Source: Phellopilus nigrolimitatus (Eukaryota > Basidiomycota > Agaricomycetes > Hymenochaetales > Hymenochaetaceae). Taken from it: DNA of 28,388 nucleotides. A program made the translations under genes and the position numbers. Of this stretch, positions 7,842-17,523 are shown piece after piece. A model generated the notes under the pieces. It had not been told where the DNA came from, searched no databases, and worked only from the letters and a program-made list of their open reading frames with translations. The stretch lies in assembly GCA_021029095.1 (NCBI GenBank), contig JAJOHG010000332.1, positions 1-28,388 on the forward strand, written 5' to 3'. Numbering within the stretch: position 1 is the first letter of the stretch; the number at the start of each line of letters is the position of its first letter.

Positions 7842-10540
7842 ATGACAAGCTCTCCGCCACCTAGCGCGGCACACATCCAGTCCCACCTCTACCACGCCTT
7901 TCTCCATGCACGCACCGCAGACGTAGCCCTCCGTGTCCGCGGATCCTGGCACGGCCTCTACCACCTCCACCGCGTCGTTCTCATCCAGGCCGTCCGTCCC
8001 CCTTTAATTATTGTGCACGCGACAGGCCACTCACTCACTCTAATTGTCCTCCAGGGCTTCTTCAAGTCGCTCTTTGACGGCGGATTCCGGGAGGGCGATG
8101 CTAGCCAGTTTGCGCGCGACGAGGTGAGCGTCACCTTCGACGACCCGAACATCACCCGTGCCGGTATGTCATCCCCTGTCTTCTCTTCCCTCTCCCTTTC
8201 CGCGTTCTGTTCTGACACACGCTTCTCGCCCACAGCCTTCGAGTAAGCCCCGCCTCTCCTCCGTACTGATCCGCATCTCACATCTCGCCATCTGTCATTT
8301 TCAAATTTAGACTCTGTATTTCACGTTTGTACGGCGGTGGCCCCGACCTCTACCTCGATCCGCGGCTTAAGCCTTCCCGGGACGTCCCGCTCACCCCCTC
8401 CTTTCCGCGTCCCGCCCCGCCTACCGACACTCCCGCCGCCCACCACCCCGCGACTCCCCGCTTCATCCTCTCCCTCCTAGCCACCGCAATCTACCTCGCA
8501 GTGCCCTCCCTCGTCTCCCAGACCATCCTCCTCGTCCTCAACTCCCTCGGCCCCCACACCGTCATACGCTACCTCAACTTCGCTATCGGCAAGGGCATCG
8601 GCGACAAGGGCGATAACGAGCTCGATGCTGCCGTAGGCCTCGAGCATGTCTGTGTCGAGTTCAGCCAACCCGATACGGTTAGATCGGATTCGGTGAGGTC
8701 TGCCGCCTCGAAACAGCCCAAGGCGAGCATCGCGCGCGTGCTCTCCGCAGAGGCACTCGAGACCCTGCACAAGGAACAGGCCACAGACACCGACTCTTCC
8801 TTCTCCGACTCCGACGCCGAGCACGACCGCGCAAACGCAAACGGGGCCGCTGCTGACGACGACGACGACGACGGCCCCGTCTTCATGTACGGCGCCGCCT
8901 CGAACAAGATCGGCGAGGCCGCCGCCTGCTGGCTCTGCCGCTGGGGCGCAGACATGCTCCTCTACGAGGAGGCCGTCGAGCCCGCTCCGCCGGGCGCCTC
9001 CCAGACGCGCACCGGCCCCGCCCGCCGCCGCGCAACCGAGTCCTGCGCGGGCGCGCCGCCCCCCGGCGTCCTCAGCCTCGCGAAGGAGCACGTCCCCCGC
9101 ATCTGGCGCCGCGGCGGCCTCGACGCGCGCTGGGTGCGCGCCGTCCTGTCCGCCGACGCCTTCTTCGTGCGCGACGAGCGCGAGCGCTACGACGTCGCGC
9201 GCCGCGCCGTCGAGCTGCGCCGCCGCGCCGCCGTCGACGACGCGGAGGAGAGGGAGTGGGCCGCCCTCTTCGCGGACGGCATCCACTACATGCACATGCC
9301 GCTCGACGACCTCATCGAGATCGCGCAGGACGTGTCGCCGACCACCGGCACGCGCTTCGCGCCCGCCGCGGTCGTCCAGGCCGCGCACTGGAACCAGTCC
9401 ATGCTGCGCCACCACGTCACCGGCCGCACCAGCGCGTCGTCCCCGGCATCCCCGCCGAGCAAGGACGGCAGCCTCGGGCTCGCGCAGACGACCGCGGAGC
9501 TCCTCGCCGCGAGCGCCGCGCCGGCTGCGGACCCGCAGCGCACGTACTACCCCGTCCCGGCCGACGCGTCCTCGCGCATCGGCGACACGACCGGGCTCGA
9601 GGGCGCGCCGTCCATGGACGAGCTCTTCGCGGCGGAGGCCGCCGGCTCCGGCACCACCAAGGGCAAGGGCCTCTTCACGCCGCACACGCCCGCGACGTTC
9701 TTCGGCATCGCGGGCGGCGGGCGCAGCGCCGCCGCGTGCGCCGCGGCGGACGCGGGCGGCGCCGCGCGCTGGAGCGCGTACCCGCCGATGCGCTTCGGCG
9801 TCGAGTTCTGGGGGCTCGACGCGCTGCGCGAGAAGGCGCGCCTGAACTCGCAGACGGTGTGGTACGCGGGCAGCCTGTACAACGTGTACGTGCAGGTCGT
9901 GCGCAAGAAGGGCCTCCAGCTCGGCATGTACCTCCACCGCCTGTCGTCCATCGAGGCGATTCCCGCCCCGTCCGCCCCGCCCCCGCCGCTCGTCCCCGCG
10001 CCGGTGGTGGCGCCGCCCCCGGAGACCGCGGGCAGCGGCAGCGGCAACGGAGGCAGCAGGCTCGCGACGGTGCAGCCCGTCACGATCCCGACATCCCTCT
10101 CGACGCCGACGCTCACGCGGCCCGCGTCGCGCGGGACGACGGCGTCCTCGCGGCCCACGACGCCCGCCTCGTCTCCAGGCACCGGTGGCGGGGGCGGGGC
10201 GTCGCCGCCGTCCGCGTCCTCGCCCGTGTCCGCGGGGGGCTTCCACGCGGCGGGCGCGGCGGCGGCGGCGGGGCGCCCGCCTGCGCAGCCGTACCGCGAC
10301 CCGCGCGAGAGCGTGCGCGCGCACTTCACGCTGCTGTGCGCGGCGCCGGCGGGCGCGGCGCTGACGCGCTTCGCGAGCGCGCCAGACGCGTTTGCGGTCG
10401 GGCGCAGCTGGGGTTGGAAGAGCAGCGCGCTGCAGACGGAGGAGCATTTGAGTGGTGCAGGGGCGGGGTCGGAGGGCCAGGCGGCGGGGGCGGGGAGGGA
10501 GGTGAGCCTCCGGGCGACGGTTGTTATTGGGGTTGTTTGA
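7842..10540 (+). CDS. BTB/POZ-domain protein
   Basis: Four coding exons: 7842-7991, 8055-8163, 8236-8242 and 8311-10540; introns of 63, 72 and 68 nt; 831 residues. The BTB core runs from TADVALRVRG (25-34) through YHLHRVVLIQA (40-50), GFFKSLFDGGFRE (51-63) and VTFDDPNITRAFELCISRLYGGGPDL. The third exon has only 7 nt (CCTTCGA) and is needed to hold the frame. After the BTB come a hydrophobic helical segment (PRFILSLLATAIYLAVPSL), an acidic stretch near 271, an Ala/Pro/Ser-rich low-complexity part, a conserved-looking block near 579-632 (MRFGVEFWGLDALREKARL, VWYAGSLYNVYVQVVRKKG) and a C-terminal block (760-831) ending SLRATVVIGVV. BTB proteins dimerise and many are cullin-3 substrate adaptors; this one's role is not known to me. 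GC content is extreme, so long antisense frames arise that are not genes. Confidence 0.85.
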
Positions 10541-10668
10541 GTGCGCTTTTTTTTTCTCGGGAGGGGGGGTTCGCTTCGCCTCTGCGACACCTGTGGATCT
10601 CACTCTATATTTTTTTTTTCATTTCTTTTTCTATCTTACATATGTAGCCATTAACCATGCCTTTCCTC

Positions 10669-10699
<31 letters not shown>

Positions 10700-11479
10700 G
10701 TCTTTTGATTTTTGATTTTGATTTTCGCCTTTCTGTGTACTCTACTTGCTTACCCCACTTATCGTGGACGGGGAGACTGGATATATGCGTACGTATGGTG
10801 TTAATGGTGGATTCCGATGTACTTACGCGCCGTGCTGTACGTGCGTGCGTGCTTGATTTATTGTAACGACTTTTGATGAGAGGAGAGGAGGCGAGAGGAG
10901 AGGAGTCTTTGAGTTATTCTGTTATAGAATGTGTGTGCGGATTTGAATGCTGGAGGCGTATGTGCGTGTTGAGGTCTGCGATCCTCCCGCCGCTGCGGCA
11001 CTTCCGGGGACGAGCGCACTCGACTGTGGCTGGACGGATGTGCGCGCCACAGCGTGCAGGCTGTGCCGTAGGACTCGTCCTGCTGTTTTTTCGCCTTTGC
11101 ATTTGTTTCTTGCTGTTCGGTAGGCCGCGTCGCGCGTTGAGTCAAATAGAAATAATAAAAGAAAAAGCAACAGCGTTGTTCGTTCAGCCGCGCGAACCGC
11201 CGCTTCTCGCCATATCTCGACATCTTTTTGCGCTGGGGGTGCTCTCCGACAAAGCTGTTTTACTTTGGAACTCCGATAGAAGTCCGTGAGGATCGACGGT
11301 ACGGTGCAGTGTGGCTGGGGGACCGACCGGCAGACCTTGGACCCCAATATTTGGCAGCCACTGAGGTTTCTGCGTTTATCTCTCAAATCAAGTCCTTTCC
11401 GTGAAAGCGACGGGATGCCCGCGGAAGACTAAAGGGCGCCCATGGCCGATATATTCTTATGCAGGGGGCTTTGGTCCAC
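10541..11479. other. 3' flank of BTB gene, low complexity, no gene recognised
   Basis: T-rich sequence directly after the BTB stop, then a (CTTT)n microsatellite, then GAGAGGAG repeats near 10876-10908. Open frames up to 154 codons occur on both strands but are rich in Arg, Ser and Cys with no family resemblance. The 3' untranslated region of the BTB mRNA probably covers the first few hundred bases. Confidence 0.5.
10667..10699. repeat. (CTTT)n microsatellite
   Basis: About eight tandem CTTT units, slightly interrupted, followed by TTTTGATTTT repeats to about 10728. It lies in the 3' flank of the BTB gene. Confidence 0.9.
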
Positions 11480-11742
11480 AGGTCGTATCCTGGGCTCGGA
11501 GGCATCGCCTTGGTACACGACTAGGCCGGCCCCGGATCCCAACTACGGGGAAAGCCAGTCGCGCAGACTCCAGGCCGCGTGACGCGGGAAGTAGCCCGTT
11601 CGATTGCCAGCCTCATTTTCCAGGTTATGAAGACTGGGGGGCGCTCCCGGGTGGAGTGTTGATCACCGCACCTCGCTGTGTACGGAAAGCGAAGACAGAT
11701 CTGAGGGGGAAAAAGCCATGGGCGACGACGCTGACGGTGTGA
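11401..11742 (+). pseudogene. Fragment related to the tail of the NYN protein
   Basis: A 113-codon open frame lying mostly in the inverted repeat copy B. Its segment ARRHRLGTRLGRPRIPTTGK resembles ARRNHLGRTG...SRPRIPTPTK in the tail of the NYN protein at 653-1741, in the same reading frame, and RKAKTDLRGKKP near the end echoes KPETDL there. No NYN catalytic domain can be found upstream in any frame, so this is at most a relic of the 3' part of a related gene carried with the repeat. Confidence 0.4.
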
Positions 11743-12077
11743 GAACGCAAGGCAGCGGTATAATGACATAGGACAGACAACACGGACCACTGGCATCCGA
11801 TTTTTTGCGGCTCCCGTGGAGAAGTAGAGAAAGATGCTGTTGACGTGAAGAGCTTATGCTGCTGCTGGCGATGTAATGCCGTCTACTTGTGAAATCAACG
11901 ATAGTGTTCATATCACTCCGCGGAAGGGGAATCGACTGCTAATAAAGGGATTTTGCTTTGCAATATGAGCTAGGCTCTTCCAGCCAACGCAGTAAGCGGT
12001 AAGCGGGAGCGCAGGGAGAAGACTGGATGAGGAGACTGCATCACTGGAATCTATTTTGTGCGGCAGCTGGCGATGAG
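11480..12077 (-). repeat. Degenerate dispersed repeat, copy B (inverted)
   Basis: The reverse complement of this stretch aligns along its whole length with copy A at 320-912. The strongest block is 11710-11790 against 600-680. Lengths agree (598 and 593 bp). Many of the differences are C/T or G/A changes by eye, which would fit deamination or repeat-induced mutation, but I did not count them. No gene other than the fragment at 11401-11742 is seen. Confidence 0.7.
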
Positions 12078-12955
12078 ACTGTACACATACTTTATTACCG
12101 TCAAAACTCCAATCTCGGCTCTCCAGCGGCGGGCTGCACGCACGACATGAAAGTGCACAGGGCAGCGCAGCAACTCTTCGCACCCAGTCTTCATGCGCAT
12201 ATCGAACGCGAAGACGCATCGCTCGGGGACAAGACACGGCATTGAGCTCGTCTATCGCTATGCAGTGGCGCCCAACCACACCTACTTGCATATACACACT
12301 TACCGCACGCGTCTGTCTAGGCTACGCACAGCGTCCAGTCCGAAGACTCAGACTATCTCGAGATCTTGCAAATTGAGATTGACGCCCGGCATGTAAATTT
12401 AGAAAGGCGATCACGGCAATGTCCAAAGGGCGACCAAGGCTGAAACAAGCTTGCAGACGAGCGCTTTCTGCGGCGATTAGTCCATGACCACCTCTCGGAA
12501 GCGAAGTAACGAAAAAGATTGTACGCGCGGCAGTGCAGCACTGACGGGACGCGGACGAATTTTAAGCGAACCTTCTGGAGTGGCTGTACAGATGCTAGTG
12601 GCCTATCTCCGATTCCGTTTTCGTGTACCTGTTGATCATTACAGTGTATTTAAGGCGTATGCTCTGCTCTGCGCTACACAATCCCCTTAAATAGAGTGTC
12701 CATCAGCCTCGGCTGTAAGCTGTACGCACCTGCTCGCTTCCGGCGTGCAGTGCGGATCTAAGATGGACGTCTATCGTTAGTTCTGTCTTACCTGGACAGC
12801 ATATAAATCGGAGATTGGAGAGGATCTGCCCCTAAACCTTAGTGCCAAGTGTCAACTGGTCTGTCTGTCGGAACTACATACATCCTGCGCTCGTTCACCC
12901 AAGGGTCTATCTGGAAGGCGGACTCGCCATTTCCTTTGTGCGGAAGGGCTAGAAG
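12078..12955. promoter_or_regulatory. Intergenic region and promoter of the coiled-coil gene
   Basis: No gene is recognised from 12078 to about 12780. A TATA box, TATAAAT at 12802-12808, lies about 150 bp before the ATG at 12956 and is the likely core promoter of that gene, implying a leader of roughly 120 nt. Confidence 0.45.
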
Positions 12956-14365
12956 ATGCTGCGACGCAAAGAGGACGTGTGGTCGCAGGCAGACGAAGGC
13001 GTTTATTCGATCGGCCCAGGAGAATCATCCTTTGACGGACATGAGCAGGAGTTCGAGGACCAACACCAGGCCCGCCCAGGATATCACCTCCCTCCGCCAG
13101 ACCTGCCACGTGCGGAGAGGGCGTATGCGGAGTTGCTCGTCGGGTACAGCCGGCAGCAGCAAGCGTGCGCGCGACTCAGCGCGGACCTGCTAGCGATGAC
13201 GCACAGATACCTCGAGGCGCAGGTCGCGGCGGACGATGCGTGCGCACGCGAAGCGCAGCTCCGTGCTGTCCTGGAGGACCGCGAGGCTCGAGAGCTGGAG
13301 TTGCTGCACGCGCTGGATGAGAACCGGCGTCTAAGGAAGTGGTGCGAGGAGCAAAAACAAGAGAAGGAGATCGAAAAGGGATTGGATCAGGAGCAGGACC
13401 GCGCGGATACTGTTACCAGCTCAAGCACGATATGCTCGACAGAGAAGGTCGCCGTGGACCTTCCCTTTCCCTCAGCCTCTGTCTCTCAAACGGAAGTGTC
13501 ATCAGAAGAGCTCGTTGGACTAGTCAGGACCACCAATATACAGTCCCTCGAGATAACACGAGCGTGCATCGCGTCGGCCACTTTCAGACCGGGGATTAGG
13601 ATGCTCGAAGTAGATAACAAGATGGTCGTTAACGTCACCGAAGGCATTGGATGCGTCCTAGTCCAGCTGCTTCGATCGAGAAATCACAGCAAAGACAAGT
13701 CCATAGTAAAGCTGGCTCTGCAGACGTTGTTGTCATATCATGTCTTCAAGCTCGTGGAAAGCTGGCAAGACGACAAAGCTGGCCAAGAAGACTGCAAGGA
13801 CAAAGGTAACCAAGCGCTGTTCTGAATAGCCTTCGATCGTCTACTAAACGCGAGCAACATAGATTCGCAGAGCGACCAGCACGAGAACCAAATTGGAGGT
13901 TTCGATGAGGCTGTCGAGGCCGTCTTGGATGATATCGTGACGATACTATCTCTTTCTGGATCGCCCGGCCAGACGGCGTCTTTGAAACGGAACCACCACA
14001 ACCGCGTCGGGTCGACTGTCGACGCGCTGCTGAAAACTGCTCAGCAGATAGCAGACCACATCAAGAGCGACTCATACAGGACGCTCTCCCCGCCGGGGTA
14101 CAATATCCTGTACGCGAGGCCCGGATCGCCATTCAACAAGAACCTGATGCAGAAGCAGGGGCAGCCGCAGGGAATTGCACGGTGGAAAGCCGCGCCGAAA
14201 ACGCCCACGCAGGTGTTGTGCACGCGAGAATTAGGACTATCTCATCTGCTGCGCGCTGCCGCGCTTAACAGGACGGGATCGCAGGGCAGCGGCGGCTATC
14301 GTTCGAAAGGGCTTGAAGTGTTGGCCAAGGCTACCGTAGTTTTCGAGTCTGAAGTAGATAAGTAG
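12956..14365 (+). CDS. Coiled-coil protein of unknown function
   Basis: Two exons, 12956-13805 and 13863-14365, with a 57-nt intron holding a TACTAAAC branch site; the junction makes one Asp codon; 450 residues. Residues about 60-150 are a long heptad-rich helix with many Ala, Leu, Glu and Arg (for example EAQLRAVLEDREARELELLH), predicted to form a coiled coil. An acidic/Ser region follows, then a mixed alpha/beta-looking part (ITRACIASATFRPGIRML, MVVNVTEGIGCVLVQLLRS) and a basic C-terminal region. I do not recognise the family. The 3' end is ambiguous: a GTAGGT donor at 14362 and a TTCAG acceptor ending at 14414 would skip the TAG stop and add an exon 14415-14451 ending TTADFWSR. Both ends are open readings of the same sequence. 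The gene is probably specific to fungi of this group. Confidence 0.65.
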
Positions 14366-14875
14366 GTCCAGGTGCTCGTCAAAACGATAGTATAAGTGAA
14401 ACAGCCACCTTCAGAATCAAACTTACAACTGCAGATTTCTGGTCCCGTTGAAGATGAAAGAAGTCGATGGTCTTTAACACCATGGGCTATCTATCTGAAA
14501 CCGGCGCGTACACAAAGATCAACAACGCGACAGTGTTCACGCTTCAGGTCTTCACCGCATTCTCACATCGCAAAGACTAAGAGTTTGTATGGATAGGAAA
14601 ATCTGTAGATAGATCAGCTTTGCGTTGTGGGACCAATTCAAGACTACCATGGCAAGAGAATGGAAATTGTCCACAGGACCACGGATCTTTGTAATGCACG
14701 TCACGTGAAGAACATGCACAAGTCCCGCTATTCGACAGGTGTCTTTCAATGTTTCATTCTGCTTCCGCGCGCCGGATGTCAAGAGCCTACAAAAGTGAAG
14801 AAGATATTATATTCAACACTAAAACTATCTGTGTAAAGCCTTTGAGCGCTAGAGACAGAGCAGGCAGTCTCGGCG
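14366..14875. other. Intergenic gap before TRS31
   Basis: 510 bp. The first 85 bp may hold an extra terminal exon of the coiled-coil gene. A frame at 14474-14578 reads like protein (GYLSETGAYTKINNATVFTL) but has no start exon or partner exon. The last 100 bp are AT-rich and likely form the TRS31 promoter. Confidence 0.4.
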
Positions 14876-15802
14876 ATGGCATACCCCCAGCCTGTGAATC
14901 CACGGATGTCCGTGCTTTCCAACACGTCTGTGTCTTCTGATCATTTCTCGCCGGCATCGAGCTCTACCCGCTTCTCATTCCCGACAGCGGTTCCTATCAA
15001 CACAGCCCCCTCTCCAGCAAGGCAGCGTCCGAGCGTATATGAACGAAACCTCAACAAGACGCGTACGGCGGAGGTCTCGCTATCGGCATACGCGTTCCTT
15101 TTCTCCGAAATTGTACAGTACACGCAGAAGCGTGTCAGTGGGATTGGCGATCTGGAGCGAAGGTGCGTATCTGTATAGTCGTGCGGGTTTGTGCCAAATG
15201 CTAACCGCGCCTGCTATTTGCGTACGATAAAATCGTGTTCAGGCTTAATGTACTGGGATATCGTATTGGCTCACGAGTGCTGGAGCTGATGTCCTGGCGT
15301 GTGGAGGGCCAGTCCAAGGCACCGAAGCGCGAGATACGCTTCTTGCCTGCCCTGATGTCGATACATACGCAAGTATGGCGAGCTGTATTCGGAAAACCGG
15401 CGGACGCGATCGAGAAGAGTGTAGAGCACGAGGACGAGTGTGAGTATCGCCTTTTGTAGCCCGTGTTCGACTTTTAAGCTGGATGACTCGTAGACATGAT
15501 AATCGACAATGACCCTCCGATAACACGCTACATCTCCATTCCGAAGGACATGAACCAGCTGAGCTGTTCGTCCCTTACAGCGGGGATTGTCGAAGCCGTC
15601 CTGGATGGTCTTGGATTTGTAAGCATTAAAGCCTTTAACAGACGTCTCGATTTTTCTTCTAACTACTTTAATTCTTTTTCTACAGCCTGCGCGTGTCACT
15701 GCACACAGCACACCCACAGACGCATTCCCTTCGCGAACAACTATTTTGATCAAGCTTGAAAAATCTGTCGTCGAACGGGAAGAAGCGCTAAAATCTGCAT
15801 GA
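14876..15802 (+). CDS. TRS31: TRAPP complex subunit Trs31 (TRAPPC5)
   Basis: Four exons: 14876-15162, 15243-15439, 15494-15618 and 15686-15802; introns of 80, 54 and 67 nt; 241 residues. The Bet3-family fold begins near residue 64. Diagnostic segments are EVSLSAYAFLFSEIVQYTQK (66-85), DLERRLNVLGYRIGSRVLEL across the first junction, KREIRFLPALMSIHTQVWRA, GKPADAIEKS, YMIIDNDPPITRYISIPKDM, and SLTAGIVEAVLDGLGFPARV across the last. Trs31 is a core subunit of the TRAPP tethering complexes, which activate the Rab GTPase Ypt1 at the Golgi. The first 63 residues are a Ser/Pro-rich extension, longer than in yeast or animals, which is common in basidiomycetes. The stop lies 179 bp before the start of the URA1-like gene on the same strand. 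Confidence 0.95.
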
Positions 15803-15981
15803 ACGGCATGTTTTGAGTACTTTGACTATAATTATTCCTTGTAGGTTTCTTGTGCCTTGGATTGTAAAAGAAATGTTGGAGACTATCGCTGCCTGTTAAT
15901 CACGTGAACGATTTTTGCTCCTTATCGTATTGGATATTTGAAGGAGACATTTTCAATTTGGCTATCGCTTCTCGATTCGAA

Positions 15982-17080
15982 ATGGTCTCTTTAAATCGCC
16001 TGCATATTTCTCCTCCTTTAGTGAACTCTTCATGCGCTTGGGCATCAGACGATAAACAGTTGCGAGAATTGTACGAGTCCGAATTCACTGGTGCAGTGAC
16101 GACAAGAACGGCCACACTCAGCGGCTTCACAGAAGACCCGACTATCCACACGGTGCGTTCGTCGACTACATATACTCAGGCCTTTTGTTTTAAGTATGCA
16201 TCTCAACTGTCAGGTAGCGTTTTCTGCAGAGTCCTCTTCTTCTGTAAATTCTTATGGATACTCCCCTCATCCCCTGTCTCAATACCTATCCTGGGTCGAG
16301 AAACTGCTCCGGGGGAAGAGCTCGTCGAAGCCCGTGATAATCAGCATAACCTCATCAAAGCCTCCTGAACTCGTGAAGATCGTCGAGGCCATCCAGCAGT
16401 TGCGTCAAAGGCTCGGCGACGCAGGCAGCGAGACGAGCCGCATCGGCATTGAGCTCAATACGAGCTGCCCGAACATAGACCATGCGCCCCCACCTTCATA
16501 TACTCCCGACACGCTCAGCCCGCTCCTTGCCGTCCTTGCGATGAGCTTCTGGTCCGATCGCACGCTTACCGTCGGCCTCAAGCTCCCGCCGTATACGTAT
16601 GCGACTCAGTTTACTGATGTGTTAAGGGTTATTGCGGGTCTTTCGCGCGATATTGGTGACGCGCGCTTTAACCCGATCGCGTTCCTCACTTGCACGAACA
16701 CACTCGGATCGAGCCTGCTCTTCGGGGAGCAAACGTTGGGGGCTACAGCGAGCGCGCTTCCGGCCCCGATCAACGGAGAAAATGGTGGGGGGACGATGGC
16801 ACCTCAATCCCCCTTCGCGTTACCAACGCCGCTAGGCGGGCTTGCAGGTGAGGCGCTCCACGCCCTTGCGCTCGGTAACGTTTACACGTTCGCGCAACTT
16901 CTATCCAAATCGGGAGACCCTGCGCTGCAACGCATCGTGCTTGTGGGCGTCGGTGGGGTCACTTGCCCGGCGGCCGTCACCCGCATGCACCGTGCCGGAG
17001 CGCAAGTCGTTGGATGTGCGACACTACTCGGCAGAGAGGGAATCCGTGCGTTCGAGATATTGTCCACAAGGGCCTATTAA
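15982..17080 (+). CDS. URA1: Dihydroorotate dehydrogenase, class 1A type (URA1-like)
   Basis: Two exons, 15982-16152 and 16214-17080, with a 61-nt intron in phase 0; 345 residues. The start MVSLNRLHISPPLVNSSCAW matches the N-terminus of cytosolic class 1A enzymes, so I chose this ATG although the frame is open upstream to 15904. NTSCPN (139-144) holds the catalytic cysteine C142, which marks class 1; class 2 mitochondrial enzymes use serine. GLKLPPY (178-184) supplies the active-site lysine, TCTNTLGSSLL (217-227) the flavin/substrate loop, and VGVGGV (301-306) an FMN phosphate-binding glycine motif. The reaction is dihydroorotate to orotate in pyrimidine synthesis, with FMN; class 1A enzymes pass electrons to fumarate. 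No N-terminal membrane or mitochondrial targeting segment is seen. A short Gly/Asn-rich insert near 238-262 is unusual. Confidence 0.88.
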
Positions 17081-17523
17081 TTGACGAGGATCGCCGTCTG
17101 TCTGAGCTTAATTACATCTCTGTTACATTACGAATTCCATCTAGAGGTCTGGGGAAGTATTTCATTATATACGGACAAAATCGTGCTGGTGATGTATAAA
17201 AAGGCTTTAATGAATATGAAATGACGGATACGGGAGGATTACAGGTGACAGACAATGCATAAATTACAAGTGCGTCTATAGATGCGTTCAGTACAGTGCA
17301 CAAAGCGAGTGATAGCGGTGGTAAGATATACAAAACATACGTGTGTGCATGCAGCACATCTACGGGACCTAGCAAGACAGTGAAATAGAAAGGGACAGAA
17401 ATGATAGCAGACAGCGAAAACGAAAACTGGATAGCGATGCGAGATGATGCGATGCGATGAGACGAGAGCAAAAACAATAAGGAGAAAAGAGGTGTCAAGC
17501 ACATGTTTCTTTAAAACTTGCAC
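17081..17523. other. Convergent 3' flanks of URA1-like and HMG-box genes
   Basis: 443 bp between two stop codons that face each other. It is AT-rich in its first half and contains a short GATGC/GATGAGAC minisatellite near 17437-17465. Minus-strand frames here are rich in Leu, Ser and Phe and come from untranslated sequence. No gene is supported. Confidence 0.6.

Noticed and set aside
8477..10603. 708-codon open frame on the minus strand
   Set aside because: It is antisense to the BTB gene and made of Arg, Ala, Gly and Val repeats. It arises because G/C third codon positions remove stops on the other strand.
9256..10647. 463-codon plus-strand frame
   Set aside because: It is the other forward frame of the BTB coding exon, rich in Arg, Ala and Pro, and has no similarity to any family.
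14462..14578. Protein-like frame with GYLSETGAYTKINNATVFTL
   Set aside because: It is only about 37 codons long, with no credible acceptor joining it to the coiled-coil gene or to TRS31, and no known family.
17112..17523. Leu/Phe-rich minus-strand frames resembling membrane segments
   Set aside because: They lie between two convergent stop codons and reflect AT-rich 3' untranslated sequence.
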